Part shown: positions 1 through 11,425 of the stretch, piece by piece | Layout: every line of letters starts with the position of its first letter | Numbering within the stretch: the stretch's first letter is position 1 | NCBI GenBank assembly: GCA_946902875.1 | Contig: OX336343.1 | Location: 20,631,596-20,695,595, forward strand | From: Nematopogon swammerdamellus | Taxonomy: Eukaryota; Arthropoda; Insecta; Lepidoptera; Adelidae | Reading direction: 5' to 3' | DNA: 64,000 bases | The notes under the pieces: generated by a model | What the model was told of the DNA's origin: nothing | Database searches by the model: none | Seen by the model: only the letters and a program-made list of their open reading frames with translations | Position numbers and translations under genes: made by a program

Positions 1-1640
1 CTTCAACCGTTACTAGTAACTCCCTCGAGTTTGGGCTCATATGGTTGGTTTAGACGAGTGTCCCATACTTCTACCAAAACACTTGGTGACGAGGGTCTGA
101 TTATGGAGTCAGGAGGTGTACAGTGGAACTCTTCAACCGTTACTAGTAACCCCCTCGAGTTTGGGCTCATTTAGCTGGTTTGGACGAGTGTCCCATACTT
201 CTACCAATACACTTGGTGACGAGAGTCTGATGATGGAGTCAGGAGGTGGACGGGGAACTCTTCAACCGTTACTAGTAACCCCCTCGAGTTTGGGCTCATT
301 TGGTTGGTTTGGACGAGTGTCCCATACTTTTAACCAATACACTTGGTGACGAGGGTCTGATGATGGAGGCAGGAGGTGTACAGTGGAACTCTTCAACCGT
401 TACTATTAACCCCCTCGAGTTTGGGCTCATATGGTTGGTTTGGACGAGTGTCCCATACTTCTACCAATACAGTTGGTGACGAGAGTCTGATGATGGAGTC
501 AGGAGGTGTACAGTGGAACTCTTCAACCGTTACTAGTAACCCCCTCGAGTTTGGGCTCATTTGGTTGGTTTGGACGAGTGTCCCATACTTCTACCAATAC
601 AATTGGTGACGAGGGTCTGATGATGGAGTCAGGAGGTGTACAGTGGAACTCTTCAACGGTTACTAGTAAACCCCTCGAGTTTGGGCTCACATGGTTGGTT
701 TGGACGAGTGTCCCTTACTTCTACCAATACACTTGGTGACGAGGGTCTGATGATGGAGTCAGGAGGTCTACAGTGGAACTCTTCAACCGTTACTAGTAAC
801 CCCCTCGAGTTTGGGCTCATAGGGTTGGTTTGGACGAGTGTCCCTTACTTCTACCAATACACTTGGTGACGAGGGTCTGATGATGGAGTCAGGAGGTCTA
901 CAGTGGAACTCTTCAACCGTTACTAGTAACCCCCTCGAGTTTGGGCTCATTTGGTTGGTTTGGACGAGTGTCCCATACTTTTAACCAATACACTTGGTGA
1001 CGAGGGTCTGATGATGGAGGCAGGAGGTGTACAGTGGAACTCTTCAACCGTTACTAGTAACCCCCTCGAGTTTGGGCTCATAGGGTTGGTTTGGGCGAGT
1101 GTCCCATACTTTTACCAATACACTTGGTGACGAGGGTCTGATGATGGAGTCAGGAGGTGTACAGTGGAACTCTTCAACCGTCACTAGTAAACCCCTCGCG
1201 TTTGGGCTCATTTGGTTTGTTTGGACGAGTGTCCCATGCTTCTACCAATACACTTGGTGACGAGGGTCTGATGATAGAATCAGGAGGTGTACAGTTGAAC
1301 TCTTCAACCTTTACTAGTAACCCCCTTGAGTTTGGGCTCATTTGGTTTGTTTCAACGAGTGTCCTATCCCATACTTCTACCAATACACTTGGTGACGAGG
1401 TTCTGATGATGGAGTCAGGAGGTGTACAGTGGAACTCTTCAACCGTTACTAGTAACCCCCTCGAGTTAGGGGCTCATATGGTTGGTTTGGACGAGTGTCC
1501 CATACTTCTACCAATACCCTTGGTGACGAGGGTCTGATGATGGAGTCAGGAAGTGTACAGTGGAACTCTTCAACCGTTACTAGTAACCCCCTCGAGTTTG
1601 GGCTCATTTGGTTTGTTTGGACGAGTGTCCCATACTTGTC
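1..1640. repeat. 130-bp tandem repeat (about 12.6 units)
   Basis: Units begin with CTTCAACCGTTACTAGTAAC at about 1, 131, 260, 391, 521, 651, 781, 911, 1042, 1172, 1302, 1437 and 1568, so the period is 129-135 bp. Each unit contains CCCTCGAGTTTGGGCTCA and GTGACGAGGGTCTGATGATG. Units differ by scattered substitutions and 1-5 bp indels. The array runs off the left edge of the window. Since 130 is not a multiple of 3 and the open frames break between units, I read it as non-coding minisatellite. The right edge abuts a Helitron helicase remnant. Confidence 0.97.
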
Positions 1641-1807
1641 GAACGCAAAAGTATGAAACAGACATACCATCTGTTCAAATTGATTTTGAAAGAGACGGCG
1701 GACACCTTATCCATCCTAAAGCCACACAGTTTCCAGCAAAGTTTAATTATGGAACAGCTGAGAGACGGATGTTACCGATAATTTTGTCATGGGCCTCCAC
1801 TGTCCAT

Positions 1808-1995
1808 AAAAAACCCCCGACTCTTAAAAAGTCAAAAATAATTTCCGTTTACTTACTTAGAGGAGTCGGTAGACCGCTAAGTAAATTCCCGCGCAACTTT
1901 TGAGTCTTTATATTTAATTTACTTAGCGGTCCCCCGACTCCTTTAAGTAAGTAAACGGAAATTATTTTTGACTTTTTAAGAGTCGGGGGTTTTTT
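1808..1995. repeat. Inverted repeat, arms about 78 bp
   Basis: The left arm begins AAAAAACCCCCGACTCTTAA and contains ATTTCCGTTTACTTACTTAG. The right arm is its reverse complement and ends AAGAGTCGGGGGTTTTTT. The loop contains CCCGCGCAACTTTTGAG. The arms sit inside the element that interrupts the helicase remnant. Confidence 0.9.
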
Positions 1996-2311
1996 AAATT
2001 TGTAATTTAACTTTTATTTCAAGCTTTTTAAAAAAAACCGCTTGCAAATCGGTCCACTTTTTAAGATAATATTTTTTTTTATTACTTAATTACTTTATTA
2101 CTTGATTACAAACATACATAGCTAAGAACCATCCCGATTAAACAGGCTTCCTAATAAAAAAAACCGCATCCAAATCGGTCCATCCGTTTGGGAGCTACGA
2201 TGCCACAGACAGACACACACACACAACCACACACACATACACACTCACACACACACACACACACACGTCAAACTTATAACACCCCTCCGTTTTTTTCGTC
2301 GGGGGTTAAAA
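1808..2311. mobile_element. Non-autonomous element inserted in the Helitron helicase
   Basis: The segment separates the helicase codons for WASTVHK and MQGSTVD. It starts AAAACCCCCGACTC and ends GTCGGGGGTTAAAA, giving a short terminal inverted repeat. Its left part (1808-1995) is an inverted repeat with arms of about 78 bp. The right part carries a CA microsatellite (about 2213-2265) and GTCAAACTTATAA. A related copy in the opposite orientation lies at 60145-60556. Confidence 0.75.
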
Positions 2312-2624
2312 ATGCAGGGCAGTACTGTTGACCGTGCCACAGATTACTTAATAGTTGACCGTGCTGTCGTGTATTTGGGCTCCAGACTATTTGAGGAGGG
2401 TCAAGCATATGTTGCATTGAGTCGCGTAAAGTCTTTGGAAGGGTTATGTATTGAGGAGCTTGATTGTGAGTAATTGACAGGTAAGAAACCGAGTAACAAA
2501 GATGCAATGAGAGAGTTGGAAAGGATGACGAGTTTACATAATGAATGATACGAGCCAAAAATCAAACTAAAAACGAGTAAATAAAAAAATAGGTAAAAAA
2601 ACTTTTAAGTTAAACGGTTTTATT

Positions 2625-3087
2625 AAAAATAAAAAACTAGAAAAAAACAGCTGTACAAAAAACTAGAAAATAATAAGGACACAAGCCTGGGCCTTCTTAA
2701 GATTTTACGTCTGGGTAAGAAATCGTGCAATACTACCGTGCTGTCTTCTCATGTCGGATGCCAAAGGGCACATTGTGTCGCTGCGTCAGCGGAATAAGTA
2801 ATAAATTGAGACTTTTAACAGACTAATATAAAAACGTGGGGCGTATAATATGCGTAATAAATAACATGCGCCCCACGTTTTTATATTAGTCTGTTAAAAG
2901 TCTCAATTTATTACTTATTCCGCTGACGCAGCGACACAATGTGCCCTTTGGCATCCGACATGAGAAGACAGCACGGTAGTATTGCACGATTTCTTACCCA
3001 GACGTAAAACCTTAAGAAGGCCCAGGCTTGTGTCCTTATTATTTTCTAGTTTTTTGTACAGCTGTTTTTTTCTAGTTTTTTATTTTT
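2625..3087. repeat. Near-perfect long inverted repeat (219-bp arms, 25-bp spacer)
   Basis: Position x pairs with 5712-x from 2625/3087 in to 2843/2869. I found one mismatch (2702 against 3010). The inner ends are ACGTGGGGCG and CGCCCCACGT; the spacer is AT-rich. The arms contain CTGTCTTCTCATGTCGGATG. Such a structure would form a 219-bp hairpin if transcribed. It follows the Helitron remnant and abuts the T-run of an antisense SINE fragment. No ORF is supported in it. Confidence 0.97.
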
Positions 3088-3205
3088 TTTATGGAAACAC
3101 ACGGTTTCCCACATCACCTACATCCCACATACCTGCATCCGTGATGTCAGCCCATAGCACCGGGTGAACTAGGTGCCATGTCAGCGCTTCTCTTCATTTC
3201 ATTAA
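3085..3205 (-). mobile_element. SINE family 1, 3' fragment (antisense)
   Basis: Reading the minus strand, the shared 3' body ends in the poly(A) tail. On the plus strand it appears as a T-run, ATGGAAACACACGG, GTGATGTCAGCCCATAGCAC and GTGAACTAGGTGCCATGTCA. The same body recurs many times in the window. Confidence 0.85.
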
Positions 3206-3226
3206 TATTTATTTTCTTTATTATTT

Positions 3227-3565
3227 ACTAGCTTTTGCCCCGCGGCTTCGCTCGCGGTAGACTCGGTTTAATAGAAAATACGATTTAAACGCAAATATGA
3301 TAATAAATGATCGCTCTTTTATATTCTCTCTCTTTTTCGTATATCATGTAAAAGTATAGCATGGAGGGGAGTCCATGCTATAATTTTATTTGATACTGCT
3401 CAACCCTAAGGCTATTTAGCGTGATTGTACATAGCCTATAGTGAGCCTCAGGAACTACTCTTTCCATTGGTGCAAACCGCATCAAAATCTGTTGAGTGCT
3501 TTCGGAGTTTACCTCAAACATACACACGTACAGCCGGACGTTCCCTTTTATAAGAAGTAGAGAGT
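3227..3565 (-). mobile_element. Helitron-like non-autonomous element, 3' end at 3227
   Basis: The minus strand ends with a GC-rich hairpin (GCGAGCGAAGCCGCGGGGCA) followed by CTAGT, the usual Helitron terminus. The body includes AGCCTATAGTGAGCCTCAGG and CGGAGTTTACCTCAAACATA. A related body occurs at about 62650-63100. The distal end is not precisely defined. Confidence 0.7.
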
Positions 3566-4380
3566 AGAGATAGAGATAAATATATAGATTATTTTATTTT
3601 CAATCTTTACATTTCATCATTTCGCTTTTGCACCTCATGTGAATTTTTTATGTACGGTATTTGTTTCTGTAAAACCGTTTTTGGAGCCATAAAGTGAAAT
3701 CCACAAAATAAAACTATCATAGAGTGCCAATCAGAATTTTCCTTTGGTTGTGTCGGTTACACTGAACTGAACGGAAAACACGAACAACTTGAGACGAGTT
3801 AACTTAGAAGTTAACTTACTCTAATCTACGTTCCTGTCTTTTTATTTTTTTAATATCTAAAGTCATGATGACTCAATAAAGCATAATGAACTTTATGACA
3901 TCAAAAAATAAAAAAATCTATTTTTTTCGGTAGAAAGGTAAGGTAAGGGATGGTACCCAGATTTACGTGGAATCAGACCCACGGTCAGCGTTTACGGTTG
4001 AACGGTCAGCCATCCAGCTACCTAAACTAAACTGCGCCCGGTGTGCTTAATTTTACAATCGGACGTCGATTGATCGCACCGCCCGAATGTACCGAGTTTG
4101 ACAAATGAATGTAGGTAGGTAGGTAAATTCTGCATACGCACATACCTAGCTATGTCCCGAACGATCAACGACATTGAAATGGTGGAATTACGTCACTACT
4201 GAATAACTAATTCCACAGTTCTTAGAATACAATGTGTCATAGGTAGTTACATTGATATGTATATCTATTATGTTTGTAATGCAGGAAGTAAGCATGAAAG
4301 AAAACAAAAACGGTCAAGTGCGAGTCGGACCCGCGCAACGAGGTTTCCGCACCACAAAAATACAGATGTATATATATATA
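3566..4380. other. No gene; degenerate SINE head and other repeat debris
   Basis: 3566-3920 is AT-rich with an EcoRI-like LINE/SINE tail signature (CACTGAACTGAACGGAAAAC) near 3760. At 3940-4060 a degenerate antisense tRNA-type SINE head is visible (CACGGTCAGCGTTTACGG). At about 4306-4350 there is one copy of the palindromic GTGCGAGTCGGACCCGCGCA module seen elsewhere. Nothing reads as a gene. Confidence 0.5.
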
Positions 4381-4382
4381 GC

Positions 4383-4990
4383 GTTTTCAGTACTTATCTT
4401 CCCACGGTGTAACGCTTCGGTCAAGTGATGATAATATCTTAGCCATTTCCACTCATAAAACTGGATATTACACAAGCTCCTTTTCTGTGCACGCAGCTCG
4501 GCTGTGGAATCTACTACCTCACTGTATACGGCACTGCAAGTCGCTTCCGTTATTCAAAAAACACTTAAAGTTGTACTATCTCCGTCAGTGTGAAGTCAAA
4601 AGCTAAAAAATCCTTTAATTCTGAATGGACAAGTATGTATGTATATATTTAGGTATTATGTATTATATAAATTGTAATTCATATGTATTTAATTTAATCT
4701 ATAAATAGTAATTTATACGTTTAATTAACTAGTATGTACTTATATGTAGTGTATATTATAGTATATTATAGTTATTTTCCTTATATTATATTTTACATTC
4801 CCACACTCAAGTCTTTTGCTACTACCTACTTATATCTCGCAACATACGACTCTCAAACATCCAAAGGTTCACTGGGAGAAATCCCAGTAAGGGATAAGTC
4901 CGCCTTTGCCCCTCATGTAAATTTCTTATTGTGTGTTTATGTTAAATGTTTTTTGGAGCAATAAAGTATTTCTATCTATCTATCTATCTA
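4383..4990 (+). pseudogene. LINE reverse transcriptase C-terminus plus 3'UTR, 5'-truncated
   Basis: One frame gives FSVHAARLWNLLPHCIRHCK and LPLFKKHLKLYYLRQCEVKS before a stop near 4606, which is the typical C-terminal tail of Jockey/CR1-group reverse transcriptases. The sequence then runs through a 3'UTR with GGATAAGTCCGCCTTTGCCC and GCAATAAAGTATTTC and ends in a (TCTA)n tail at about 4970-4992. The catalytic domain is absent, so this is a dead-on-arrival 3' copy. Confidence 0.75.
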
Positions 4991-5029
4991 TATATCAAAC
5001 ATTTGTGTGAGTGGATAATATTATAGTAT

Positions 5030-5420
5030 TATTTTAGGCGTCCAAGTGGTCTTTGTTGTTTTTTAGGGTACCGTATCCGGTACGGGACCGTCTGTCTGTC
5101 TGTCCGAGGACTGTATCTCTTGAACCGTAATAGGAAGCCCGTTGAAATTTTCACAGAATATGTGTTATTATGGCCGATATAACAACAAATAATAAAAATA
5201 AGAAAATGTAAAAAATTCACGGGGGTTCCCATAGAAGAAATCAAAAAGTGTATGCACGCGCGCCATCTACCGAATAGATTATGAAGCATTTTAACTAATC
5301 ATGACATTTAACTAATATGAAGCATTTCATAACACGCCATAGATGGCGCTAGCCATGACATGACGATACGGAACCCTCGGTGCGCGAGTTCGACTCGCAC
5401 TTGGCCGGTTTTTTCGTTAA
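5030..5420 (+). mobile_element. Dispersed element ending in a palindromic GTGCGCGAGT module
   Basis: It contains GTACCGTATCCGG, a (TCTG)n run, TGTATCTCTTGAACCGTAAT and GTTGAAATTTTCACAG, and ends GGAACCCTCGGTGCGCGAGT...GACTCGCACTTGGCCGG plus a T-run. The end is a perfect short hairpin. Matching ends occur at about 4306, 6990, 27850, 29575 and 37745. The superfamily is not assigned. Confidence 0.75.
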
Positions 5421-5529
5421 TTTATTAACATGTTATTAGTTAAGTGTTTTTTCTTTAAATAGGTATAATTACCTAAGAAAAGAATTTATACTAGTACCTA
5501 TTAAATATTCTGTAATTATACCCACAATA

Positions 5530-5640
5530 AATGTTGTAATAGAGTGGTGACCGGCAGAGATTGCCTTAGGCAATAAGTCCGCCATTTGTTATATAATTTA
5601 TGTTAAACAATAAAGTATATTCAATAAATAAATCAATAAA
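5530..5640 (+). mobile_element. LINE 3' end fragment
   Basis: The stretch contains GGCAATAAGTCCGCCATTTG and AACAATAAAGTATATTC, closely matching the 3'UTR and tail of the LINE fragment ending at 4990. Confidence 0.6.
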
Positions 5641-6020
5641 GTGGGTATATAATGTTAGAAGAACCTTATCTGTCACTCGTAGGGTTACTCCTCCGTGAAC
5701 AACGGTCAGTGTGGTTATGGTCCATCTAGCCACAAATTGTCTAATCCGTCGTCGTATCTATTCAATTCGTTGCCAAATCGCGCAGCACCCCGTCACGACA
5801 GGCATGGCGTGCGTAGGTCGCTCACCTTTGACAAAGCGTTGAAATGGCGCACACATTCGCATAAGAAAATAGACAGGAGTAACTAACTAAACGAAAATTG
5901 ATTTTACTTATGCCGAAATTACATTAACAGGTAAATATATTATCGCGAAAATGTAGATATATAATATCGCAACGACAAAAATATGAATCGTAAATACCAA
6001 CAACGTATTTACGATTTTCC
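5641..6020. other. No supported feature
   Basis: A 63-codon open frame (5695-5886, +) is present but it resembles nothing I recognise and has no splice or promoter support. The rest is AT-rich, with AATATCGCGAAAATG-type sequence. Confidence 0.4.
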
Positions 6021-6039
6021 GACTGGGTGGCTCTGCCCG

Positions 6040-7020
6040 AGATTGAAGCCTCAGGCCAGGCGCAGCGAAATTTCACCGCTGAGGAGGTGCCTGTCCATCT
6101 TGGAGGGACTAATGTTGCTGGTGAAAGGCTATTAACCCGCGATATCGATTAATATCCGTGGATTGTAGGAGTGGGGAAAGATATTCCCTGGGAGCCCACA
6201 CCTTTGCAGTGCAGCACAAGAACGATTTAGAAAATCGTGCAGTTCGAAGGACTCTTCTGTCGACTACAAAGGGGTGTTCCGCGAAAGTATGGTTGGTTTG
6301 GCGAAGGCGAACAGGAGGAGGAGGGATAAGGGAAACAAGTTCGTCAGAGTAGTGGCCACAGTAGTACCGATAAAACAGGCTCAATGAACCAATGATACGT
6401 CTGTGCTTTAGAGGTTGAAGGTCCTTTATGAGTACAGACAGAGTCACCAATGAGGCGAATGGCTCGTCGCTGAATAGAATTCAAGGCTGAAAGAAGGTAC
6501 TCAGGGGAACCCTCCCAAAGATGACTGCAATATGCAACCGGTCTTACTTGTGCTTTGCAGAGTGTAAGTAGTTGGACCGGCGTGAAAAATCGCCGACATC
6601 CGTAAAGGAAAGGTCCCTAATTTTCGAGACGCTAGTTTCGCCTTGGACTCTGAACGATCGAAACCCAACGTCCCTGGACACCTCCATACCCAGGACGCCC
6701 AGACTACCATCGTTGGGGACTTGGCTGCCCTGGAAAGTGGCTTGGAGAGGAAACGGATCAGCCTTAGTAGAGAAGGCACAAGCTTGCGTCTTGGCTACGT
6801 TGAAGTTGACCAAGTTCTTCTTCCCCCAAGAGGATACTTTTTCGAGAACCTGGTCAACCCGAGCAACAGTTTCGCGTCTCGCGTTTGCTGCTGAGGCTTC
6901 TCTACCCTTCCAGTCCTTGATGAACCCTTCGTGCACCGTGCTGTCGTCCGCGTAACTATGTATTTCGCCGAAAACGCCCAATTGCGTGGTGAACCCTCGG
7001 TGCGCGAGCCTGACTCGCAC
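6040..7020 (-). pseudogene. Jockey/CR1-group LINE reverse transcriptase remnant, frameshifted
   Basis: On the minus strand the frame from 7020 shows SYADDSTVHEGFIKDW, with the YADD catalytic motif of reverse transcriptases, then a thumb-like region (LEKVSSWGKKNLVNFNVAKT). A frameshift near 6545 moves to a frame reading SSLGGFP and then LLSALNSIQRRAIRLIGDS. The C-terminal frame (6450-6109) has a typical LINE tail. Stops and at least two frame changes make it non-functional. The 5' side is cut off at about 6985-7035 by the palindromic GTGCGCGAGC module. Confidence 0.8.
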
Positions 7021-7035
7021 TTGGCCGTTTTTTTT
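6985..7035 (+). repeat. Copy of the palindromic GTGCGCGAG module
   Basis: The sequence reads GAACCCTCGGTGCGCGAGCC, TGACTCGCACTTGGCCG, then a T-run. It forms the end of the dispersed element defined at 5030-5420 and marks the break point of the LINE remnant. Confidence 0.7.
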
Positions 7036-7670
7036 GTCACGTCACGAATGAAACACCTTTCGCGGGTGAAGTTCTGTCATCGTTTGATTCAGGGCAGAAT
7101 AAAGATATACAATGTTTTCAATGAAATCGCATTTAACTAATATTTTGAAACATATTTTCATGTATCTACCTTAAGGTGTGAAGGACACGTCAATTTCACA
7201 GCTTGTTCTAGGCAGAACACAGCGAAGGATGGTGAAGTATATAAACAAAAGACAGAACGGCAATAACAGAAATAATACTATAATCAAATTAGAAAAAAAG
7301 CTCACACAAATTAAGGAGCACTTGTCCTAAATGGATTGATGTAGGCGCTTGTTTGTACAAGGGGTTGATGTAGACACTTTTATTATTAGCAATTCGTGTT
7401 AGAACCAGTGGTGACTCAGCTAGTGGTAACTTATTGGACGAGAAAATAGTTTTGTGTGTCCTTAATACAGCTAAATCAACAGCTTTTCGATGCTAGCCCT
7501 CGTCAAGTGTTTGTAAACTATAACATGTGTCCAGCTGTTCAAGTATCCGGTGAAAAGGGTACCCAACCGCTAGTCTAGTACCTATTAATGAGAAGGGCGT
7601 ATAAAGAGCGGCGGACGGCGACACCTAAAGAAGGCAATGTACTTCTGTAACTGTAGACCTATTAAGTATT
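7036..7670. other. No gene seen
   Basis: Unique-looking, moderately AT-rich DNA. No ORF, RNA or terminal repeat could be supported. Confidence 0.4.
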
Positions 7671-7674
7671 CTGT

Positions 7675-7800
7675 GCTGTAGGTCCCTTCCCTTCTTTCCT
7701 TACTAGGTGGTAGGGTTTAACCCGCCCGGTTTGTACCACCGCACTGAATGAAAGGTCGGTTGAAACGGCAATTTAAATACCTAGTTCGTGTTTTCCGTCC
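7675..7800 (+). mobile_element. SINE family 1 fragment (body, 3'-truncated)
   Basis: It contains AGGTCCCTTCCCTTCTTTCC, GGTGGTAGGGTTTAACCCGC, GTACCACCGCACTGAATGAA and TTCCGTCCAGTTCAGTGT. It is cut at about 7800, where a second tRNA-derived SINE begins. Confidence 0.8.
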
Positions 7801-7804
7801 AGTT

Positions 7805-8040
7805 CAGTGTGGGCATCGGCTTCTCATGCCAGAGGTCCTAGGTTCGAATCCGGTAGGCGTGTATCAGTGAGTTTTTTCTGAAGAAACAATTTACGTGCAT
7901 ACCTACACCTGCTGCTTCACCGTTCGGAACCGGTGTAAAACTGCAGGTCCTTTCCCTTGCCCCTTACTAGGTGGTATTAGGCTCAAATTGTAGCTGACTG
8001 GGTTGGTGCCTACCACCTTACATGTAAGATGGCCGCATAG
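7805..8040 (+). mobile_element. SINE family 2 (tRNA-derived)
   Basis: A clear RNA polymerase III B box (GGTTCGAATCC, 7841-7851) is followed by ACCTACACCTGCTGCTTCAC, GTTCGGAACCGGTGTAAAAC and CTTTCCCTTGCCCCTTACTA. The same body recurs at about 47640-47850 with a weaker B box. Confidence 0.75.
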
Positions 8041-8206
8041 CGGCCTCGGCTGTGTTCTCCTCTAGTCCATGTGTTCTCCTCTAGTCCAGTATAGCCAGCA
8101 ATCCAGGGAAGTATCCGGTATGGCACCTACCAGACTAGTCGGAGCAGCATGCGATTTGGCCCCTCCGAATCAGCCACCCATACCGGATTACATAAAAAAA
8201 AGTTTA

Positions 8207-8335
8207 GCCGACACTGCCGGCACGACCGAAGGGAAGCACTGACATGGCACCTACTTCACCAAGGTGTTATGGGCTGACATCACGGATGTCGTAGGTGACG
8301 TAGCCAACCGTGTTAGTTTCCATAAAAAAAACTTC
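8207..8335 (+). mobile_element. SINE family 1, 3' end with poly(A)
   Basis: Reads CGACCGAAGGGAAGCACTGA, TATGGGCTGACATCACGGAT, GTAGCCAACCGTGTTAGTTT and CCATAAAAAAAA. Confidence 0.85.
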
Positions 8336-8499
8336 ATACGAAGATCTTCGAAAGAACTCTAAGCTCCCTTGAAATTAAACATACCTACCTACAGTTAGGC
8401 GCAAGAGCGCCAGCTTTAAAACGAAATTAGTCTGCCAATGTCACGAATGACTTCCCACAAGACCGTAACTAATTGCCTGGCACTATCTAAATTGTTTCG

Positions 8500-9160
8500 A
8501 GATGCGGGTAAGTGGATCTTCAGTCAAGCGAAGACACGTGCGGCACCGCGCGTGCCCCCCTAACACCACTCCCCCCCCCCTCCTCCTCCTCACATCGCCA
8601 CCCCGCCCCCTCCGCCTTCAGGAAAAATATCGATCGCACCCGCACACACCTGTTTACCCCCCAGCGCTCGTACAATAGGGAAATGAGCATAGGGTTAGCG
8701 GCGCGCACCTGCCCCGCGCTCTTTCGAGCGAGACGCGAACGACGCCCCCACGCCCCCCGCGGCGCCCCGCGCGGGGGAGCCGGTGCCACCGGCGGCGGCG
8801 CCACGCAAGCCCACGAAAACAACTTCCGATTCCCGCCATTCGCAATTCGACCCTGCCGGTTCAAACACCGCTCGTTCTCCGCGCGCCCGACCGACGCAAA
8901 AAATATTCGAACAAACATTCGAATTTCAAATCTTCTAGAATGTGTCAAGTGTGACGACGAACGAAGATGTGCCGAGTTGTGTAGCAGAAAGTGGTGGTAG
9001 TGGTGCCGGCAGGCGTGGGGGTGGTACGCTGTGAGTGGTCAGCGCCTTGCGTCACGCTGTCCGGCGCGGTAGCGGCTGATCGATCGGGTCCAGTTACAGT
9101 CCGGCATCTTGGATGACCGTCGCTCGTCTCGCGATCGCCACCGCCGGCAGCGACAGTTCT
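8500..9160 (+). promoter_or_regulatory. GC-rich promoter and first 5'UTR region of the FoxJ1-like gene
   Basis: This stretch is strongly GC- and CpG-rich compared with the AT-rich surroundings, with C-runs (8570-8582) and ATCGATCG-type boxes. It ends at a good splice donor (CT|GTGAGTAAC at 9160/9161). The position just upstream of the forkhead gene, and the lack of a convincing ORF, suggest core promoter plus untranslated leader. The transcription start cannot be placed from sequence alone. Confidence 0.5.
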
Positions 9161-9336
9161 GTGAGTAACTTCTTCATCGAAGATGTAGTGATCGAGATAG
9201 ATAGTTTTATACGTAGGAATACGGAAATTATTTCAAATATCGGTCGTTACGTCGAATCGTGAAATTGCGAATCGTCCGGGTCATCTCAATGCCACGCGGT
9301 GAGGGTGACTCATCCGTTTTCTTTGTCGATTTTCAG
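9161..9336 (+). other. Probable 5'UTR intron of the FoxJ1-like gene
   Basis: The donor GTGAGTAACT at 9161 and the acceptor TTTGTCGATTTTCAG ending at 9336 bound a 176-bp AT-richer segment between the GC-rich leader and the coding exon. It is inferred from splice consensus only. Confidence 0.5.
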
Positions 9337-9385
9337 GCGAAGCGGAACCTCCGAACGGCGGTGAGTCGGGTTGTAATGTAGAAGG

Positions 9386-10994
<1,609 letters not shown>

Positions 10995-11332
10995 GTGAAT
11001 GTTTGGATTTTATAGGCAATTCTTTTTTGTAAGCTGGAAAGTGGAATGGAAGTTTATTTAGAGCGATAAATTGAAGAAATATGCCCCTCTTTAGCTAATA
11101 AAGAGGATGATTTGTTGAAAGTGCGCTTGAAAGCGCTATCTGAGTACATATATTGGTCTACTTCAAGTTTTCCGGTGACGCTGCGACTTCACGAATGCAC
11201 CTCAGTAGGTAACAAAGCAATATGGTTCCACTATCTGCTAGAATTTTCTTTTTGCAAGGGCTACCGGAACTCAACTAACTAAAGAGCGTTTCATCTAAAA
11301 GTTCCATTCGCCGTTATGTTGGTATCATACCT
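10995..11332 (+). other. Probable 3'UTR of the FoxJ1-like gene
   Basis: There is no open frame after the TAA at 10992. AATAAA at 11097-11102 is a candidate polyadenylation signal. Beyond it I see only unique sequence up to the hairpin element. Confidence 0.45.
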
Positions 11333-11425
11333 TCGTCTCACGAAAAAAGTCCCACGGCAATCAGTGGAAGTGAGACGGACTCTACACTTTCACTTATTGC
11401 CGCGGGACTTCTTACGTGAGGCAGG
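11333..11425. repeat. Short hairpin element (MITE-like)
   Basis: CGTCTCACGAAAAAAGTCCC plus ACGGCAATCAGTG on the left is roughly complementary to CACTTATTGCCGCGGGACTT plus CTTACGTGAGGC on the right. The arms are imperfect, about 35 bp. No clear target-site duplication was found. Confidence 0.6.

Larger units (their letters stand above)
1641..2549 (+). pseudogene. Helitron Pif1-like helicase, C-terminal remnant, interrupted
   Basis: The frame from about 1641 reads through FPAKFNYGTAERRMLPIILS and WASTVHK, then resumes at 2312 with MQGSTVD, VYLGSRLFEEGQAYVALSRV and KSLEGLCIEELDC. This is the familiar C-terminal part of the Helitron RepHel helicase (motif V/VI region). The reading is split by an insertion of about 500 bp (roughly 1808-2311), altered by a 27-bp in-frame duplication/insert at 2337-2363, and broken by a TAA after the LDCE segment. 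No Rep nuclease domain or upstream helicase motifs are visible, because the 130-bp array lies immediately upstream. It is a dead fragment of an autonomous rolling-circle transposon. Confidence 0.85.

Noticed and set aside
116..1903. Chain of overlapping open frames in the 130-bp array (77-126 codons, both strands)
   Set aside because: The unit length is not a multiple of 3, frames change between units, and all starts are GTG; these are artefacts of a repeat without a stop in one frame.
6572..6955. 127-codon plus-strand frame
   Set aside because: Antisense shadow of the LINE reverse transcriptase remnant.
8512..9000. 162-codon frame on + and 142-codon frame on - over the GC-rich region before the FoxJ1-like gene
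   Set aside because: Low-complexity, GC-driven, mutually overlapping; better explained as promoter and 5'UTR.
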